NCBI GenBank assembly: GCA_030142905.1
Contig: JASJOG010000029.1
Location: 844,501 to 908,500 of the forward strand
From: Heliopora coerulea
Lineage: Eukaryota > Cnidaria > Anthozoa > Scleralcyonacea > Helioporidae
Length of the DNA: 64,000 bases
Reading direction: 5' to 3'
Below the pieces are notes generated by a model. The model did not search any database, had not been told where the DNA came from, and worked only from the letters and a program-made list of their open reading frames with translations. The position numbers were made by a program, and so were the translations under genes. Shown one piece after another: positions 47,701 to 55,134 of the stretch (the stretch's first letter is position 1; each line of letters starts with the position of its first letter).

Positions 47701-50700
47701 CATCTTGTTATCACGATTTTAAGTAAACTTAAGGAAAAAAGCTGGTATTTATACGAGCAATGCGAAATATATAGATCAGTAAAATGCGGAGGAACATCAT
47801 TACTGCTTTTCTTTAATCATATATTTTTAAAAAAACAAATGAATGTTCAACTTTCGGTAAAGATGTGAAATGAACATGTTAAGAGAACAAGTAGTTTGAG
47901 CATCAAAATAAAAAAAACGAGACGCAATTAAAAGCGAGAAATGAACAAAATGGTGTGTAACATATTCCTTATTAACCTTGTTAGCTCGGATCTCATCGTA
48001 AATTATTTTTCTTTGTTTTTTTTAGCAAAGACGTCGCTCTTTCTCTAGTGAGTTTGTGCGAAACATTTCCAAATGATTTTTCCGTACGGAGATCACTCAT
48101 TGTTAAGTCATGAGTAAAATAATCTGATTTTCGTGTTAAAATTTGGCATACATGGTTTTCTAGCTTCCTTTGCTGGTCACGCAACAAAATTGTGATTCCT
48201 CTAATTAGTATAAATTCTACTTTTAGAAACATCTCCATGCTCTGGTCCCAGCTGTTCGAATGACTTTTTCAAGCACCCAGTGTCTCAATTACACGAGTAC
48301 TGTCGAGCATACGGCTTGGCAGACCCAGAAGAAGTTGACTTATCGCCCAAAGTACAAGAAATGGACCATAAGCCTGAATACCGTTTTGCGTTTAAGATCG
48401 GAAAGGTACAATATGCTATGGCAAAAGGAAGAAACAAAAAAATGGCGAAAGAAAAGGCAGCTGAACTGGCTTTAAACGAGATAAACGAGGGACGAATTCC
48501 TAAAGTTGTAAATGCAAATACAGAGTCACCATTTGACAGGTATTATTAAACTTAGATTCCTATAAGTGTATGTTGTGGTTCAATCTTAATCACTGGTTGG
48601 GACCTGCCCAATTTTTTTTTCTTAAACCTGTTCTGCTTTCTTATTATCTTTTTCACTGGTTCAGGTTTTTTAAAACCAATCCAACCTCTTTTTATTTTCA
48701 CTTAAAATCTGTAAGGTGAAACCGAGTTTTATGTTAAAGTATATGTCAAATGATCTTTCATCCTTCAAAAGCGATCAAACAAAATCTTATAAAAAGCTCG
48801 AAGCAGTTTACCAAATATTGACATCAAAGGGTAACCCGGGGGGATGATATATTTGCTTCCATATGAAAGCTTCCGCCCGAGTTATCTGGAGAGGTTTGGC
48901 TAACTTTGACACAATTACGCATGCGTACATCAAAATTGCTCCAAAACAGCATGGTGAACGATGAAGAAGTTTTGACTGCCGTAAGCGATATATTTTTTAT
49001 GGATCAAATCGGTCAATTTCATGAATCCTAGACGAGGCGTACGCAAGTATTTTTTCCACTCTTCACGTAAAATTCCGTTAATTACGTGTTGCCACCAGCT
49101 GTCTATTCGACCGGACTTCCTCCAAAACCTTTGTCGTCGTCGGTTCAAATTCCTCTTCCTTGCTAATGCCTTTCTTAACATAGGATTATTCCTCATTGAC
49201 ATCTACATTACGTAATACATTATTTTATATTCTAAGCTAACGCTTTATCTTACCAAAAGTTCACGTAGTTGCATCAGAACAACAGCAGTGATTATAATTA
49301 TAGAGCTTGGGACAAAAATCGACTTTCTTCGTCCTGCCATTCAGTTAGGAACGTGCTTACGCAGTCTACATTTAACGCCGGAGACAAGGATATCCCAGTT
49401 GTTCCATTTTGTGATGTGACACAGGGCCAACATTGACCCTATCCCCCGAGGTATCTCTACGCACCGCGATAACTCATCCTGTGAACAGGATCTTAGTTTT
49501 GTTCAGTTATTTTTTTCTTTTTATTATCTTTTCTTTCAGCTTAAAATTTCTAGTTAGACTGTTTTGCATCGAGTCGGAACGCAGCCTTGCCAACTTTACA
49601 CCATAAATGTGTACAACTATTTATTAACCACTCATAGTAGCGACGTTTTCTTTCAAAGTGTAGAGAAATGACACATCTTATCTCTACTGGAGCAAATTCC
49701 TCGCTGAATGCGTTCTCGGACTTCCGTTGATCAGCGACGTAGTTTATGGGGGAGCAATGTGGTAGGTGTGACATCCCCCAAAGTTTGCGAAAAAATAGAA
49801 AATTCGGGCACAAAAAGATAGTAATTCGGGCAAAATTTGGTAAGGTAAAGTGATCAAAATCCCTCTTGGTTGCATGCTTATATTGAGTTCATGTATCAGG
49901 GCTGAGGAAACGAGGGTTTACCATACATGGCCTAAATGTGCGTCAAATTATATCCGAACAATTTTCGAAAGTGTACAATGTTCGGGCAAATTAAGCTGGA
50001 CACCTTCCAATCAAAATGGGTTAACTACGTCCCTGCTGTTGGTTTATTTTCTTGCCCGTGGTATTGTGAGTAGGTAATATTGTGTTAGAAGCTATTTCAA
50101 ATTCTTATTAGTATTTCAGATTAAAATTAGTATAGGATCGATTAAGTACCACAATTAAAATAAACTTCAAGTAAACGACAAATTTTTAATTGTATACATG
50201 TTTCGGCAAGGCTTATGCCATCTTCAGTACAAGTGATTCTGGCAAAGATGTAGTACATGTGATTGTAGTAATGTACAAGTACAAATGATTGTACTGAAGA
50301 TGGCATAAGCCTTGCCGAAACATGTACACAACTAAAAATTTTATCGTTTAATTGAAGTTTATTAAGATTTGTATTGAAAATGTATCGTCAGAAAGGGTTT
50401 CATAACATGTAAGAGGTAGCGAACACTTAAGATGAATATTAAGGCCCAAAGTAGTTAATATTCATCCTAAGACTACGATGTCCGCCTGGTAAATCTTTGG
50501 TCAATATTTTAATGTAGCGAACTCAAGCTGTTTAATTTGACGAATATTTAAAACTATCTGTTGCAGGTTGGCTGCGATTAGTTGGGCACGATATTATGAA
50601 CTAGAGGGCCTTATTTCCGAAGACTGGAAAATAGCAAGTTCTCATAAAATTATTGCAGCTATTATCATGAAAACTGGAGAAGAGGACGAAGGCGAAGTAG

Positions 50701-50722
50701 TGAGTCTGGGTACTGGAAACAG
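29550..50722 (+). CDS. ADAR: ADAR1-like double-stranded RNA adenosine deaminase, 5'/central part (6 exons)
   Basis: ADAR enzymes bind duplex RNA and convert adenosine to inosine. Exons recognised: 29550-29763 (dsRBD1), 40281-40580 (linker), 43331-43440 plus 44258-44429 (dsRBD2), 48227-48539 (dsRBD3) and 50567-50722 (start of deaminase). All junctions have GT-AG sites and reading phases match: 1-1, 1-1, 0-0, 1-1, 2-2. The last exon encodes HKIIAAIIMKTGEEDEGEVV and SLGTGNR, almost the same as the human ADAR1 deaminase start, and three dsRBDs is the ADAR1 arrangement. The next exon, with the zinc-binding CHAE motif, was not found up to the end of the window. Whether upstream exons (for example a Z-DNA-binding domain) exist is unknown; none was seen. 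The gene spans at least 21 kb and its introns are full of transposon relics. Confidence 0.85.
29849..30578 (+). mobile_element. hAT transposon deletion derivative
   Basis: The inverted ends TAGGGTGAGGCGGTT (29849-29863 and complement at 30562-30576) bound a 730-bp element in the first ADAR1-like intron, about 85 bp after the splice donor. AGTAGTA occurs immediately outside both ends and may be the target duplication. Only the C-terminal dimerisation part of the transposase remains. Confidence 0.75.
30116..30395 (+). pseudogene. hAT transposase C-terminal (hATC) remnant
   Basis: VEDPLKWWQLHELELPLLSQ, then LAKRYLSIQAS, is the conserved hATC motif. After a frame change it continues ARAQLKPEKVDMLVFLVENL to a stop at 30393-30395. 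The segment that normally reads SERxFS is altered to a short stop. The N-terminal BED finger and the catalytic core are missing. Confidence 0.75.
30831..31340 (-). mobile_element. piggyBac relic
   Basis: The target motif TTAA (30827-30830) is followed by CCCTTTGCCTGTCCCGTGC, a piggyBac-type terminus. On the minus strand at 31175-31300 the Ser/acidic N-terminal region NNDNSSSSSEAVDSEVDVDF, typical of piggyBac transposases, is still readable. The DDD catalytic core is missing and the other terminus was not found. A segment beginning near 31032 (CAGGGGTTCTCAACC) looks like a hAT terminus inserted inside it. TGTGATGCACA-type words near 31430-31510 may be subterminal repeats. Confidence 0.6.
31341..34831. 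other. ADAR1-like intron, nothing coding
   Basis: No protein-like frame. A G12 homopolymer sits at about 32390. Words such as GCATGACTAGTCATGC recur but no element boundary could be set. Confidence 0.4.
34832..35770 (-). pseudogene. YqaJ-type exonuclease relic (transposon-derived)
   Basis: Reading leftwards, an N-terminal part (KRPLATGKRQNYCTPPPF, later GEAVAIVEATTSLRTSNTWH) leads through a TGA at 35325-35327 into LASSLFGRIINRRDN. VVHFGLLINPNWSWLGCSPD follows and, after a frameshift, AVGCTEVKCPYTKRYDHY; then WINFVVYSTKK and KLTSFYVKYL. This is the order seen in YqaJ/lambda-exonuclease-like nucleases: RxTAS-FG-I, then PWLGASPD, then E-KCP. The catalytic Asp (SPD) and Glu-Lys (TEVKCP) survive but the frame is broken at least twice. 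Such nucleases are widespread in cnidarian repeats, some in ISL2EU-type transposons; the parent element is not identified. A splice acceptor may lie at 35770. Confidence 0.65.
35743..36251. repeat. Inverted duplication of about 115 bp flanking 283 bp
   Basis: 35743-35858 and 36142-36251 are related in reverse orientation (shared words GGCGCTAAT, CGCACC...ATATAAATACAA, TCACAGTGATACCG-type, AACCATTC). The right copy repeats the 5' part of the YqaJ relic in + orientation, so part of the element was duplicated and flipped. Confidence 0.6.
36252..38053. other. ADAR1-like intron, nothing firm
   Basis: Short open frames at 36353-36568 and 36733-36927 have no recognised domain. Short GGGTTAGGTTA-type words occur near 38020-38045. 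Confidence 0.35.
38054..38280. repeat. (AAC/AAT)n-rich microsatellite
   Basis: Imperfect AACAACAAT and AATATC units. It generates long Ile/Thr or Leu-only frames on both strands, none real. Confidence 0.85.
38281..39507. other. ADAR1-like intron, nothing recognised
   Basis: No supported gene. The TTCGAATCCGG-type words at 38940-39110 suggest an old MITE without clear ends. Confidence 0.35.
39508..40090. mobile_element. Long-TIR non-autonomous element, third copy
   Basis: The left arm has TATAACTGGAAGGCTAACT, AATGAAGCCAAAAATGGCGG and GACGTCAGTTTCAGTCTC. The right arm has the complementary pattern (CTCCATGTCCGCCATCTTTG, then GGCTTCGTGAG...GTTAGCCTTGTAGTTATAG). It is shorter than the 27.2-kb copy and lies just upstream of the second ADAR1-like exon. 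Confidence 0.6.
40281..40580 (+). CDS. ADAR: ADAR1-like exon: linker between dsRBD1 and dsRBD2
   Basis: Acceptor TTTTCTTTTGTAG, donor GTAAGT, 300 bp, entering and leaving in phase 1. The phase-consistent frame is Thr/Arg/Ser-rich (AQNTCTGSTKTTNRATTTST, ending IPDLEERIR) and of low complexity, as expected for a flexible linker. A second frame through the same exon is also open for 63 codons (from 40317) but does not fit the flanking phases. No domain is recognised, so membership rests on phase, strand and position. Confidence 0.6.
41048..41601 (-). mobile_element. Solo LTR of a retrotransposon
   Basis: A 554-bp block starts TGTTAC and ends GTAACA, and is flanked by CCAG on both sides (41044-41047 and 41602-41605), a 4-bp target duplication. 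Read on the minus strand it has a promoter-like GGCTATATAAGC (41325-41336) and, near its 3' end, AATAAA (41079-41084), the U3-R-U5 layout of an LTR. A degenerate tandem repeat (CATGACAATG...CAAGTAACYTAAAAAG) lies in the U3 part at about 41403-41478. There is no internal coding region. A Gypsy- or BEL-type parent is possible. Confidence 0.7.
41606..42564. other. ADAR1-like intron, nothing recognised
   Basis: AT-rich with no exon or repeat structure I can support. Confidence 0.4.
42565..43112. repeat. (GAT)n-rich low-complexity tract
   Basis: About 550 bp of GATGGT/GATGAT/GATAAT units. Within it a 66-bp unit beginning near 42740 is directly duplicated. Long open frames result on both strands (Asp/Gly-rich on +, His- or Ile-rich on -), but they are compositional artefacts. 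The tract ends about 220 bp before an ADAR1-like exon. Confidence 0.85.
43331..43440 (+). CDS. ADAR: ADAR1-like exon: start of dsRBD2
   Basis: Acceptor CTTTGTTGCAG, donor GTAAAT, phase 1 in and 0 out. It ends DPVSVVNEYGQKYRLK, the first helix of a dsRBD. It joins directly to VEFKQL of the next exon, splitting the domain after helix 1. Confidence 0.85.
44041..44195. repeat. 53-bp tandem repeat, about 2.9 copies
   Basis: Units start at 44041, 44094 and 44147 with ATATAACCGTTATG and contain TACATT...ATGATAGAAGT...CGTTAAGTATGTC. The array ends about 60 bp before the acceptor of the next ADAR1-like exon. Confidence 0.85.
44258..44429 (+). CDS. ADAR: ADAR1-like exon: remainder of dsRBD2
   Basis: Acceptor GTAATCTTCAG, donor GTAAAG, phase 0 in and 1 out. 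VEFKQLTHTGPDHRRTFYCE, then FGPGQGLTKKAAKKKVAQIA and LNKLIG. The RNA-binding KKxAK signature is intact (KKAAK) and the strand-2 loop reads GPDHRR. It completes a canonical dsRBD with the preceding exon. Confidence 0.9.
44524..45419. mobile_element. Tigger/pogo-like non-autonomous element
   Basis: The ends read CAGTTGACAACCAATAACTC and, in reverse complement, TCGTTGACTCCCGATAACTC. TA flanks each side (44522-44523 and 45420-45421), as for Tc1/mariner-pogo elements. Internal ACTCGAA words recur near both ends. There is no transposase frame. A 84-bp palindrome is nested at 44791-44874. Confidence 0.6.
44791..44874. repeat. 40-bp-arm palindrome with paired TGACGTCA sites
   Basis: 44791-44830 pairs with 44835-44874 over 37 of 40 positions with a GGAC spacer; two of the three mismatches would be G-U pairs in RNA. 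Each arm contains TGACGTCA, the full CRE/ATF consensus, itself palindromic. Confidence 0.8.
45422..48226. other. ADAR1-like intron, nothing firm
   Basis: No exon recognised. An open frame at 47563-47868 begins MTAAEAVKTSVTNNSLDQDC and may derive from a retroelement, but no domain can be named. Confidence 0.35.
48227..48539 (+). CDS. ADAR: ADAR1-like exon: dsRBD3
   Basis: Acceptor TTCTACTTTTAG, donor GTATTA, phase 1 in and 2 out. After a short Ser/Cys-rich linker it reads HPVSQLHEYCRAYGLADPEE, later EYRFAFKIGKVQYAMAKGRN and KKMAKEKAAELALNEINEG. The KKxAK signature is intact (KKMAK). The loop between helix 1 and strand 1 is longer than usual. The tail ends SPFDR, joining the deaminase exon. 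Confidence 0.9.
48540..48929. other. ADAR1-like intron, nothing recognised
   Basis: Pyrimidine-rich intronic sequence. Confidence 0.4.
48930..49202 (-). pseudogene. PIF/Harbinger transposase N-terminal fragment
   Basis: RRRQRFWRKSGRIDSWWQHV, then EEWKKYLRTPRLGFMKLTDL, matches the region before the DDE domain in Harbinger-like transposases (FW-RPGR-D-WW, then W---FRMS---F--L). The frame then loses similarity, and no DDE residues are present. It is a truncated relic in an ADAR1-like intron, unrelated in sequence to the two larger Harbingers downstream. Confidence 0.6.
49203..49784. other. ADAR1-like intron, nothing recognised
   Basis: No supported exon or element structure. Confidence 0.4.
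49785..50035 (+). repeat. Interspersed repeat, inverted relative to 25395-25680
   Basis: Shares ATTCGGGC words, GGCAAATTAAGCTGGACACC and GGGTTAACTACGTCCCTG with the earlier copy in reverse complement. Confidence 0.6.
50190..50232 (-). ncRNA. Candidate minimal hammerhead ribozyme, left arm
   Basis: On the minus strand: stem I UUGUA (50232-50228) pairs perfectly with UACAA (50194-50190). Core CUGAAGA is at 50227-50221, stem II is GGCA/UGCC, and GAAA is at 50204-50201. A one-base-pair stem III (C-G around AU) is followed by the UA cleavage dinucleotide. One unpaired U precedes stem II. Confidence 0.4.
50289..50331 (+). ncRNA. Candidate minimal hammerhead ribozyme, right arm
   Basis: Same layout as the left arm in + orientation: stem I UUGUA (50289-50293) with CACAA (50327-50331), one A-C mismatch. 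Core CUGAAGA is at 50294-50300, stem II is GGCA/UGCC, GAAA is at 50317-50320, then C-AU-G and UA at 50325-50326. The stem I mismatch suggests decay compared with the left copy. Confidence 0.35.
50567..50722 (+). CDS. ADAR: ADAR1-like exon: start of adenosine deaminase domain
   Basis: Acceptor ATCTGTTGCAG, donor GTTTGT, phase 2 in and out. LAAISWARYYELEGLI, then HKIIAAIIMKTGEEDEGEVV and SLGTGNR. Human ADAR1 has GRKILAAIIMK and GVVVSLGTGNR at this position. The next exon should begin with the Cys after GNR and carry the NDCHAE zinc/proton-relay motif. Confidence 0.9.
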
Positions 50723-51329
50723 GTTTGTAAATCACATACAGCAGCAAAACTGATATGTGTAATAACATATAGTATCAATTTATGTGTAATAATATATAAT
50801 AATGTAATATATATGTAATAACATTAGTGACGGTGACATGACTAATTGCCAATTAGAAATGTCATAAACGTTTATGGTCAGCAGATTACAAAGCGATTTT
50901 TTTTTCTTTAAAAAGAAAATAAGCTTAACGTAGCTCAAACTTGCGCTTAAAAGGATAAGGTTCTTACATGAAAGCGCGCGCAGAAACAAAGTAAAATTGC
51001 CAATCAACATTTACCCAGCAAACATGAAGCCGTCATAACCATTATGAGTCTTGGAGAAGGCGCCACGAAGGGGCTGTCTATATGTAGTTGCGCAACTGCA
51101 ATTCTTAGAAGCAAATCGGTTATGCGCGCTCCTGACATGTCTACAAAATAAGAAACGACAATCTCCAGTCAAAGGCGTGGTGAAAATCCTAGTCAATCCT
51201 ACTTCTTGAGATCGTCTCTTGCGTCACCTTTGCATTCAAACTCTGGCTTTTTTCAGGTTTGGCGTTTGGCCTTACGTCAACTACAGAGGTTTAAGCGTTG
51301 TCGTCTCGCTACTGACAAAAATTTCACGT
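50723..51329. other. ADAR1-like intron, nothing recognised
   Basis: Searched for the CHAE-containing exon on the + strand; not present. Confidence 0.45.
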
Positions 51330-51575
51330 GCTACTTCACATATGAAAATGCCATTTCCATACGTGAAACGAAATTTTCATATGTAAACGTTCCATTTTAT
51401 ATGCAAAATATGTTTCATATACTAGCATCTCACATGTGAAATTTTTGAACCAAATCACTTTACATGTGGATTCGGCATTTCATATGTGATAACACACCAA
51501 TTCAATATGTCAAATGAAAATTCATTTGTGAAAATGTTCTAGTTACATGTTTTTTTTTTCACATGTGAAATAACA
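51330..51575. repeat. Cluster of CATATG/CACATGTG palindromic words
   Basis: At least eight degenerate copies of TTTCACATGTGAAA or CATATGTGAAA in about 245 bp in alternating orientation. It looks like a satellite fragment or the body of a palindrome-rich MITE. Confidence 0.6.
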
Positions 51576-51850
51576 TGCGTCACTCAGGTGTCACTCTTAG
51601 GAGCAGATAGTCGTCAATCTGTACCCTACACATTAGTATGAAATAGCTAATATCCGTGGTTTTGAATCAGTCAAACCAGTTATGGTTACGCTGTTTCAAA
51701 CATACGCGATTTGACATGTCAGCTGGTGACGTACTCTAAGCGATTAATGAGTTTCTTTACCTGAGCTTCGTTCTTAAGTTTAAGAAGCTCTTTCATAGCC
51801 AGTTAAACTGCAGTTTTCTTTTGGTTACAAGTATTTAATTTAATACCCTT

Positions 51851-52386
51851 CAGGTGATAAAGATTATTGCCCAGAAAATAATTCTTAAGACTACCGTATT
51901 AAAAACGAAGATATGAAGATATGGAAATAAATTCTTTAATATAAACTAACGTTTTGTCACTTCACGATTAACATCATCAGATTGATAAGGATTTACAAAC
52001 AAATATCGGCTTAAATAACCTAGGCTATTACAAAAATAGATGTGATGAAGGTGAGAAGGATTAGAGGAGGAGCGTCGGTAAGACGGAGAAAGAATATATC
52101 CGGAAACAAAAATAAAAAAAACGCTAAAAGAAAGGATCTAATATTGAAATTAAGGGAAGGATTTATTTTTTAGTTATTAGTAAACTTTTTAGGAGAAGGA
52201 CGTCAAACTCAGAGGTGCCGGCAGTCAGAATTGAGAAATCTTCAAAGGAAATTGAATGTGTTAGGACGCTAGATAATTGAGTTGAGCGAGAGATTTCATT
52301 ACCTATTTTGGCCGAGATGCCCATATGTTCACAGACCCGTATGTTCACAGAAGAATTATTTGCTGGCCAATAATCTTTATCGCCAG
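51851..52386. repeat. Foldback element with 36-bp inverted ends
   Basis: 51851-51886 and 52351-52386 are reverse complements at 32 of 36 positions (shared GATAAAGATTATTG and AATAATTCTT). No target duplication or coding frame is visible. A hammerhead-like core occurs on the minus strand at 51940-51987. Confidence 0.6.
51940..51987 (-). ncRNA. Degenerate hammerhead-like motif
   Basis: Minus-strand CUGAUGA (51980-51974) is followed by one U, a GUUA/UGAC stem II and then AAAAC in place of GAAAC. Flanking UAUCAAU and GUUUAUA could form a stem I with one mismatch. The lost G of GAAA and an irregular cleavage region make activity unlikely; it may be a decayed relative of the 8.2- and 50.2-kb motifs. 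Confidence 0.2.
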
Positions 52387-52812
52387 ATTACGTTCTCCAC
52401 CTGGTATCTCCATTGCTGAAACATTAATGCCTTTCAATTGTCATGATGCAAATTTAAAGCTTTATCACAGCGTTAATCCTTAAGTTATAGTGGTGGTTAA
52501 AATTCAGTAGGTTACACGAGAGCGCATGCTTCTTTTGTCACTTCTTAACTTTTTTATGAAGGTAACTTTATACTTACTGGACCAGAAAAATGTAGGATTC
52601 CAGCCGAGGTCTATATTTCATCTCTCCTTGCACTCAACAACACCATGAGAGAAATTCCAGTCGGCATGGAAGGCTAAAGGTTTGGTAGGATTAAATTGTT
52701 CAACATGCCTTGGCGTCTCTTTTGATGGAGTATGAAGTACTTAGTTCACAAACCGCTTCAAATGGAGTTGACCACGTTACTTCGTTGGTGTGAATACATT
52801 TTGCACAATTTT
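52387..52812. other. Nothing firm
   Basis: A + frame of about 40 codons at 52555-52677 is open but unrecognised. Confidence 0.35.
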
Positions 52813-53049
52813 CTAATCACTTTCGTGTAAGTTGTTTTCTTTAGAGTATTTTAAACAACCAACTCTGATCGTCATGTCATCAGATGCTATCAAAACCTCG
52901 TCCTTCCTGTTCCGTTGGGAATCTATGCCCTCGTAACTCTCGTCATGATTGCTCCTTACAGACTTACCACACCCATTTTCAATTGTTTCCAATCGGTTTG
53001 GCATTTTATTCAAGACCTCAGACGAAAAGTTGGTAGCGGCATTCACTCT
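52813..53049 (-). CDS. Possible terminal exon of an unidentified minus-strand gene
   Basis: On the minus strand a strong acceptor (AATCTCCCCTGTAG) opens a 78-codon frame ending in TAG at 52813. The composition is protein-like: NAATNFSSEVLNKMPNRLET, then RNRKDEVLIASDDMTIRVGC. There is no ATG near the start, so it would be a last exon. No domain is recognised. It could also be a transposon ORF end or chance. Confidence 0.3.
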   Translation of the reverse strand, partial: RVNAATNFSSEVLNKMPNRLETIENGCGKSVRSNHDESYEGIDSQRNRKDEVLIASDDMTIRVGCLKYSKENNLHESD

Positions 53050-53283
53050 CTACAGGGGAGATTGGGGCTGACTATTTCCGTGTTACACGTCTTGAATTAG
53101 AACTTCAAGACCTATCATACGTCTTGAATTTGGTAATTCACGATCCTTGAAGGGAAACATTGAAAAACGTGTCACAAAATTTACTCAATGGTTGACCTTT
53201 ACTCAACAAAAAATGCTGCTTTGTAGGCTTTCTAATCCACAACAAAATTGATACTGATGTTTATTGGGACTTTTTTAGGCCCG

Positions 53284-53473
53284 TTTTAGACGGCGTACTT
53301 TTCATGCGCCGAACCTAATCCAGCAATTAAGCACGGCAGAGGCACGGCGTCTAAATCAGTTAAGTTCGGCAGGTTTTGATTAGGTGCGACACGAACATTA
53401 AATTCGACAGAAGCTGTCGCATTATGCGGCACGGGAGCGACTCCGGTTTAGACGTCGTTCTTTTCATGCACCG
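53284..53473. repeat. Pair of direct repeats with internal inverted words
   Basis: 53284-53320 (GTTTTAGACGGCGTACTTTT...) recurs with changes at 53437-53473 (GGTTTAGACGTCGTTCTTTT...), and CGGCGTCTAAA lies between them in reverse. It may be the Harbinger left end or a separate MITE. Confidence 0.5.
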
Positions 53474-53584
53474 AACTAAATGCATAAATCATAATAATGT
53501 ATAATAATGTCAAAACTGTCCCAAAATGCACCAGGATAACCGCGCAAACATGCGTGCGTCTTGGCGGAATTTTATTATTCGAAC

Positions 53585-55091
53585 ATGGAGCCTTGCAATG
53601 TGTGCTTTCGCGTTACGAGTTATCGTTGTATTAGATGCACGTTACCTTTATGTAACCTTTGCTCGGTTGCGGGGTTAGATGATGGTACATGTGGATGGAT
53701 TGCTGGCAAGCAAGTTGGCTACTGTAAGGACTGCGATGACGATTCACAGTCTCGGGGGAAACAGAAAGTTGCCATACACAATGCAAATGGCGCCGTCAAG
53801 AACAAAATACTGAAGTGGTACGTATGGATGTGGGCTTTTGATTGTTTAGACCATTACTTGCCTTAAAAAAAGCATGAGATAGTGATCACACACGTTCCTT
53901 TGTTCTTAGTTGCTCATTAAAGAAAGACATACTATCATTTGATCAAACACCATTTTGTTTCACCAAAGTATACAATGCGCCTATTCGCTATGCTATTGCA
54001 TAAATTAATATGTAAAAACTGTGTTTCTGATTTGAATATTCTAGCATAAAAGATATTGCTCCATCTGGTCAGGATGACTATTCAAAGACAGAGTGTGACA
54101 TCACTTATGAAGAGCATGGAGATGCACATGACCTTCTGAAGGATATTGATGAAAATAGTGAAAGTGAAGAAGATGAAGATGAGGAAGATATTCTTACCAC
54201 ATCAAAGAAAAGAAAAAACAAAAAACCAGGGCGAAAGGCCAAGTGGAGTGATTCACTGGTCAACGATTTAGTGGATGTTACTGTAAATGATGAAAACTAC
54301 AAAAGAAAACTCATCTTTACAAATACAAAGAACCAAAAGAATGGTGCTATTTATTCAAAGATTTTAATAGAAGTCAAGGAAAGAGCAGCTACAAGAAATG
54401 AGCCAGTTCCACATACAGCTGTTCAACAACGAACAAAATTTAAAAAGCTAGTGGGTGAATGCAAGAGAGCTGCACTTACAATTAAGACGGCAAAAAGGAT
54501 CAAGAGATTCCAAGATAATAAAGGATATGGACAATGGTTTGATCAGTTGTTTGCTCTTATAAAGATAAGAGACTCCTGTCAGCCGGATCAAGCAATTGAG
54601 CCTTCTGCTTCAACATCTACATCCGGCAGAAGCTCAAGCAATACTGACTTAGAGGAGTCAAACAGATCAGAAGGAGGTGATGCAAAATTGTTTGTGCCAG
54701 TGAAAAGAAACAGGTAAGCAAAAAAAATTGGCCCAATTGAAGAAGCAGTCAATGTCATCAAGCATGCACTGGAAAATGATCCTGTCAAAGATCTTTGGCA
54801 TTCATGAAAGAGAAGGCTGAAAAATCACGGCAACATGACTTGATGCTTATGCAGATGCTGCAACCAGCCCAACAGCAAACCTTCCCATACCCAACACCAC
54901 AGAGTCCACAACCTCAGGGGTCACATGCAATATATCTGCCACCAAATAGGCATACAATGTTTCCTCCCAGTAACGTGGTGAATACCAGACATGCTGGCAC
55001 TGCCCAACCTTCACAACCTAGTGAAGTTCAATACTCACCACAAAGGCAGTATTATAATGATGAAAGTGGAAAAAGTTATCACACTTTGTAA
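53585..55091 (+). pseudogene. Harbinger-associated zinc-finger/Myb-SANT protein, broken
   Basis: Exon 1 (53585-53817, Met at 53585) encodes a cysteine cluster CNVCFRVTSYRCIRCTLPLC, then GYCKDC. Donor GTACGT and acceptor ATATTCTAG join it in phase 2 to exon 2 from 54045. Exon 2 has an acidic stretch, a basic KKRKNKKPGRKAKWSDSLV entry and a Myb/SANT-like DNA-binding segment (to about GYGQWFDQLFALIKIRDS). The reading continues past a TAA at 54715-54717 and a one-base frameshift near 54795 into a Pro/Gln-rich tail ending 55091. In Harbinger elements such a protein carries the transposase into the nucleus and onto the ends. A GTAAGC at the TAA could be read as a donor, but the frame runs on with similar character, so a lesion is preferred. 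Confidence 0.65.
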
Positions 55092-55134
55092 ACAGTTGTG
55101 CATTTTATGGACAATTTATATATATGTATATATA

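Larger units (their letters stand above)
50161..50361. repeat. Inverted pair of 72-bp repeat ends, Penelope-like candidate
   Basis: 50161-50232 and 50289-50361 are reverse complements with a few differences. Each arm carries, reading outward from the centre, TTGTACTGAAGATGGCATAA and then GCCTTGCCGAAACATGTA. The 56-bp spacer has GTAC-rich repeats. The arrangement resembles head-to-head partial copies of one retroelement end. It lies 206 bp upstream of the deaminase exon. Confidence 0.75.

Noticed and set aside
47563..47868. 101-codon frame starting MTAAEAVKTSV
   Set aside because: Could be retroelement-derived but has no recognisable domain or boundaries; not enough to call.
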